This document shows, one piece after another, positions 41,082 through 43,006 of a stretch of DNA of 43,006 bases. Below the pieces are notes generated by a model that saw only the letters and a program-made list of their open reading frames with translations, searched no databases and was not told the origin of the DNA. The position numbers and the translations under genes were made by a program. How positions within the stretch are numbered: position 1 is the first letter of the stretch; every line of letters starts with the position of its first letter. Origin of the DNA: 2-02-FULL-43-11-A sp964477065. Its GTDB lineage: Bacteria; Patescibacteriota; Microgenomatia; UBA1406; HO2-37-13b. The DNA is taken from the NCBI GenBank assembly GCA_964477065.1, contig CAYZCU010000004.1, positions 1-43,006 of the forward strand. The letters run 5' to 3'.

Positions 41082-41465
41082 ATGTACTACACACGAAAAT
41101 TTTTGACGTATTTCGTAGCAAATGCGCTTATCTTATACGTCGCTCATGTCTATGCAGGTAACTTTATTGTCTTTGGTCGAACTGAAATTGGATTTATGCA
41201 AGCAATTGCAACAACTGCCTTTGGTTTGACGATTGCGGCAATGATGGTTGATCTGCTCTTGAAGGACCTGAAGGTAACCATTCAACCTGATTCATACCTG
41301 AGTTTGGAGCTTCTTGTCAATATAGGGGCACTGTACCTGATTGCACGAACACCATTGCAAAACTCAGTTGGCGTCGGTATATCCGCATTTTGGGTTGCTA
41401 TCATGATTGGTATTGGACTCAGTCTTGCTCAATACGGAGCCAAGCTTATCACTGACAAAAAGTAA
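41082..41465 (+). CDS. small four-helix membrane protein of unknown function
   Basis: A 127-residue protein with four hydrophobic segments at about residues 8-27 (YFVANALILYVAHVYAG), 38-60, 75-92 and 98-120. It ends in a basic tail (AKLITDKK), suggesting a cytoplasmic C-terminus. I do not recognise the family; the size is similar to small integral proteins of the DUF/phage-holin kind, without proof. It is unusual in having a short leader with a perfect Shine-Dalgarno, which predicts efficient translation. A GC-rich hairpin follows its stop. Confidence 0.8.
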   Translation: MYYTRKFLTYFVANALILYVAHVYAGNFIVFGRTEIGFMQAIATTAFGLTIAAMMVDLLLKDLKVTIQPDSYLSLELLVNIGALYLIARTPLQNSVGVGISAFWVAIMIGIGLSLAQYGAKLITDKK

Positions 41466-41471
41466 GACGGG

Positions 41472-41502
41472 GGGCAGTTATCATACCTGCCCACTTTCTT
41501 TC
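41472..41502 (+). terminator. probable terminator of the small membrane protein gene
   Basis: GGGCAG (41472-41477) and CTGCCC (41487-41492) form a stem with a 9-nt loop, followed by a T-rich stretch. It overlaps the end of the convergent radC gene. Confidence 0.5.
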
Positions 41503-42143
41503 ATACTCAGAGAGGCTGTTGCTGAGACAATAATATGGTCGAGTACTTGTATGCCCAAAAGCTCTCCTGCCTGCGCAAGACGCTGTGTCATACGAACATC
41601 TGCGTGAGATGGCTCGACATTCCCTGACGGATGATTATGACCAACGATGACAAATCCTGCATGCTTTTCAAGCGCCGGCGCAAACACATCACGTGGATAC
41701 ACCACGCTAGCATCCAACGTACCTATAGAAATGGTCTCTTGACCAATGAGTTCGCGCCGAGAGTTTAGGTACAGCGCTATAAAATGCTCTTTTTGTAACT
41801 GTCGTATGTGATGAAAATGGGTAATTGCATCATTTGTCGTATTGATGAGCATACGCGAATCTTCATGTTGATAGCGATGACAAAGTTCAACCAATGCAAG
41901 CAACGAAAGCGCTCCAACAGGTCCAACACCTTTGAGGCGCATACAATCTGCATACGTGATTCCGTGCAGATCATGTATCGTCCCTCCAGGCATGAGGGAA
42001 CGGCACACATGCAAGACGCTTTTTCCTTTATAGCCACTGCGCAGAATCAGTGCGACGAGCTCTCGATCGTCCAAAGCAGGTGGTCCTTGTTCGAGAAGCT
42101 TTTCACGTGGACGGCGAAAATGGGGTAAATCTTTGATCTTCAT
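41481..42143 (-). CDS. radC: RadC/MPN-domain protein
   Basis: A 220-residue protein of the RadC family, whose exact role in DNA repair is unresolved. The N-terminal half has a helix-hairpin-helix (MRLKGVGPVGALSLLALVE). The C-terminal MPN/JAB domain has FIALYLNSRRELIG, GTLDASVVYPRDVF and the metal motif GHNHPSGNVEPSHADVRMT, with all expected His and Asp ligands. Length is typical. It is divergent from the DsbA-like gene, with 46 nt between starts. Confidence 0.94.
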   Translation of the reverse strand: MKIKDLPHFRRPREKLLEQGPPALDDRELVALILRSGYKGKSVLHVCRSLMPGGTIHDLHGITYADCMRLKGVGPVGALSLLALVELCHRYQHEDSRMLINTTNDAITHFHHIRQLQKEHFIALYLNSRRELIGQETISIGTLDASVVYPRDVFAPALEKHAGFVIVGHNHPSGNVEPSHADVRMTQRLAQAGELLGIQVLDHIIVSATASLSMKESGQV

Positions 42144-42189
42144 GTGGTATGATGAATCTTACACGTTACAGATGAAATTTCTATGAAAT

Positions 42190-42858
42190 ATGAACTTGAA
42201 TTCACGCTTTATCATGCAGACTGTCGGATCAATCTTTGCAACAATTCTTATTTTATGGGGCGTTTTTACGCTTTTTACCCAACCTGCTACACAATCCAAA
42301 CCAGCTGATCTGAAAGTAACATCGAAGGACCATATTCGTGGAGATATGAAGGCCCCAGTGACGATTATCGAATACAGTGATTTTCAGTGTCCAGCCTGTT
42401 CAGCTTACGAACCAATGGTTCGCGATATTCTCAAGGCTAATCCAAAGACTGTAAGAATTGTCTACAGACATTTCCCTCTTGATCAACATGTTCATGCACG
42501 CGAAGCATCCTATGCTGCAGAAGCAGGAGGGGCACAAGGGAAGTTTTTTGAATTCCATGATATGCTGTTTGATACTCAAAAGAGCTGGGAAAGTGAAAAA
42601 GATGTGGCAAAGACATTCAGATCCTATGCCCAAAAGCTCAAGCTTGATATGAAAAAGTATGACGCAGATCGAGTCAGCAAAGCTACGAAGGAGCGAGTCG
42701 AAAGTGACCATGCATCCGCACTGACATATGGCGTCGATTCTACCCCCACATTTTTCATCAATGGCGTGAAGATAGATAATCCACGAAATAAGGCAGAGTT
42801 TCAGAAGGCGATTGATGATGCCCTCAAAGCAGTAGCTCCATCACCGAAACAGAAATAA
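42190..42858 (+). CDS. DsbA-family thiol-disulfide oxidoreductase, membrane-anchored
   Basis: Probably introduces or isomerises disulfide bonds in exported proteins. The 222-residue protein has a hydrophobic N-terminal anchor or signal at about residues 9-29 (MQTVGSIFATILILWGVF). The thioredoxin-like domain opens with VTIIEYSDFQCPACSAYEP, where CPAC at about residues 67-70 is the redox site. A helical insertion follows, then the cis-proline segment GVDSTPTFFINGVKI. It matches the Thioredoxin_4/DsbG-like type. A TATGAT at 42149-42154 may be its promoter. The next gene starts 6 nt after its stop. Confidence 0.92.
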   Translation: MNLNSRFIMQTVGSIFATILILWGVFTLFTQPATQSKPADLKVTSKDHIRGDMKAPVTIIEYSDFQCPACSAYEPMVRDILKANPKTVRIVYRHFPLDQHVHAREASYAAEAGGAQGKFFEFHDMLFDTQKSWESEKDVAKTFRSYAQKLKLDMKKYDADRVSKATKERVESDHASALTYGVDSTPTFFINGVKIDNPRNKAEFQKAIDDALKAVAPSPKQK

Positions 42859-42864
42859 ACAACC

Positions 42865-43006
42865 ATGAAACCAAAAGTTGTGAGTTTGTATTGTCTTGTT
42901 GCAGTCGCATCCCTGTTGGCGGGGGGTGTTTTTGGCCTTCTTGATATATTTGGGTTTATTGATGGGAGACATACCCTCAGTTTCCAGCTCTTACTTACCT
43001 CAGTTG
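42865..43006 (+). CDS. membrane protein, truncated by the right edge
   Basis: The visible 47 codons begin MKPKVVSLYCLVAVASLLAG and form one hydrophobic helix (about residues 6-28). A short loop (IDGRHTLSF) and the beginning of a second helix follow. It lies 6 nt downstream of the DsbA-like gene in the same direction. A quinone-linked partner such as VKOR or DsbB would fit that position, but too little is visible to say. Confidence 0.7.
   Translation, partial: MKPKVVSLYCLVAVASLLAGGVFGLLDIFGFIDGRHTLSFQLLLTSV

Noticed and set aside
2016..41465. Possible recoding of TGA (as in Gracilibacteria/Absconditabacteria)
   Set aside because: TGA ends several well-defined genes with correct C-termini and ATGA overlaps (for example 7294-7296, 12223-12225, 14603-14605), and no conserved gene needs read-through.
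1..43006. CRISPR array, prophage or insertion sequence
   Set aside because: No regularly spaced direct repeats, no transposase, integrase or phage structural genes were seen.

Overview
The window looks like a chromosomal segment of a Candidate Phyla Radiation (Patescibacteria, probably Parcubacteria-like) bacterium. Evidence: very compact packing with short or overlapping gene junctions; a DUF4012 membrane protein next to a small sugar transferase; a stand-alone PolA-type 5'-3' exonuclease; several small orphan proteins; and near-absence of Shine-Dalgarno sequences. TGA acts as a normal stop in many genes, so the genetic code is standard. Lineage below CPR level is inference.

Layout. 1-2016 (minus): start of an unknown gene running off the left edge, a membrane-anchored orphan and glycyl-tRNA synthetase. 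2078-10207 (plus): surface-glycan operon with GT2, Wzy/ligase-like protein, ArnT/PMT-like GT, three GT4 enzymes and a hexapeptide acetyltransferase. 10192-11526 (minus): second ArnT/PMT-like protein. 11603-12545 (plus): three small cysteine-rich orphan proteins. 12589-16818 (plus): more glycan genes (GT2, two GT4, GDP-mannose pyrophosphorylase). 16815-19986 (minus): sugar transferase, DUF4012 protein, RecO. 20041-20939: tRNA-Pro, tRNA-Met and a RelB/RelE-type toxin-antitoxin pair. 20943-22465 (minus): tsaD/tsaE. 22500-26586 (plus): ftsH, 5'-3' exonuclease, enolase. 26583-33600 (minus): lysyl-tRNA synthetase with a fused HD domain, serS, secA, DHH phosphoesterase. 33727-35819: greA, tRNA-Glu, an odd CPBP-protease-like protein and a histidine phosphatase. 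35848-38553 (plus): EamA transporter split by a frameshift, msrA, and four more small cysteine-rich proteins. 38550-43006: two acidic orphans, a beta-CASP RNase-like protein, a small membrane protein, RadC, a DsbA-like protein and a truncated membrane protein.

How they work together: the two glycan blocks plus the sugar transferase and ManC form most of a cell-surface polysaccharide pathway (priming, mannose activation, assembly, polymerisation or ligation, acetylation). No flippase is visible in the window.

Most notable: (1) two arrays (three and four genes) of small proteins with conserved cysteine spacing and no family I recognise; (2) a recurrent promoter layout in which a TATACT/TATAAT box lies exactly 6 nt before ATG at eleven genes, implying widespread leaderless mRNAs; (3) the LysRS-HD fusion; (4) the frameshifted transporter at a run of eight T. 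No CRISPR array, prophage or insertion sequence was seen.
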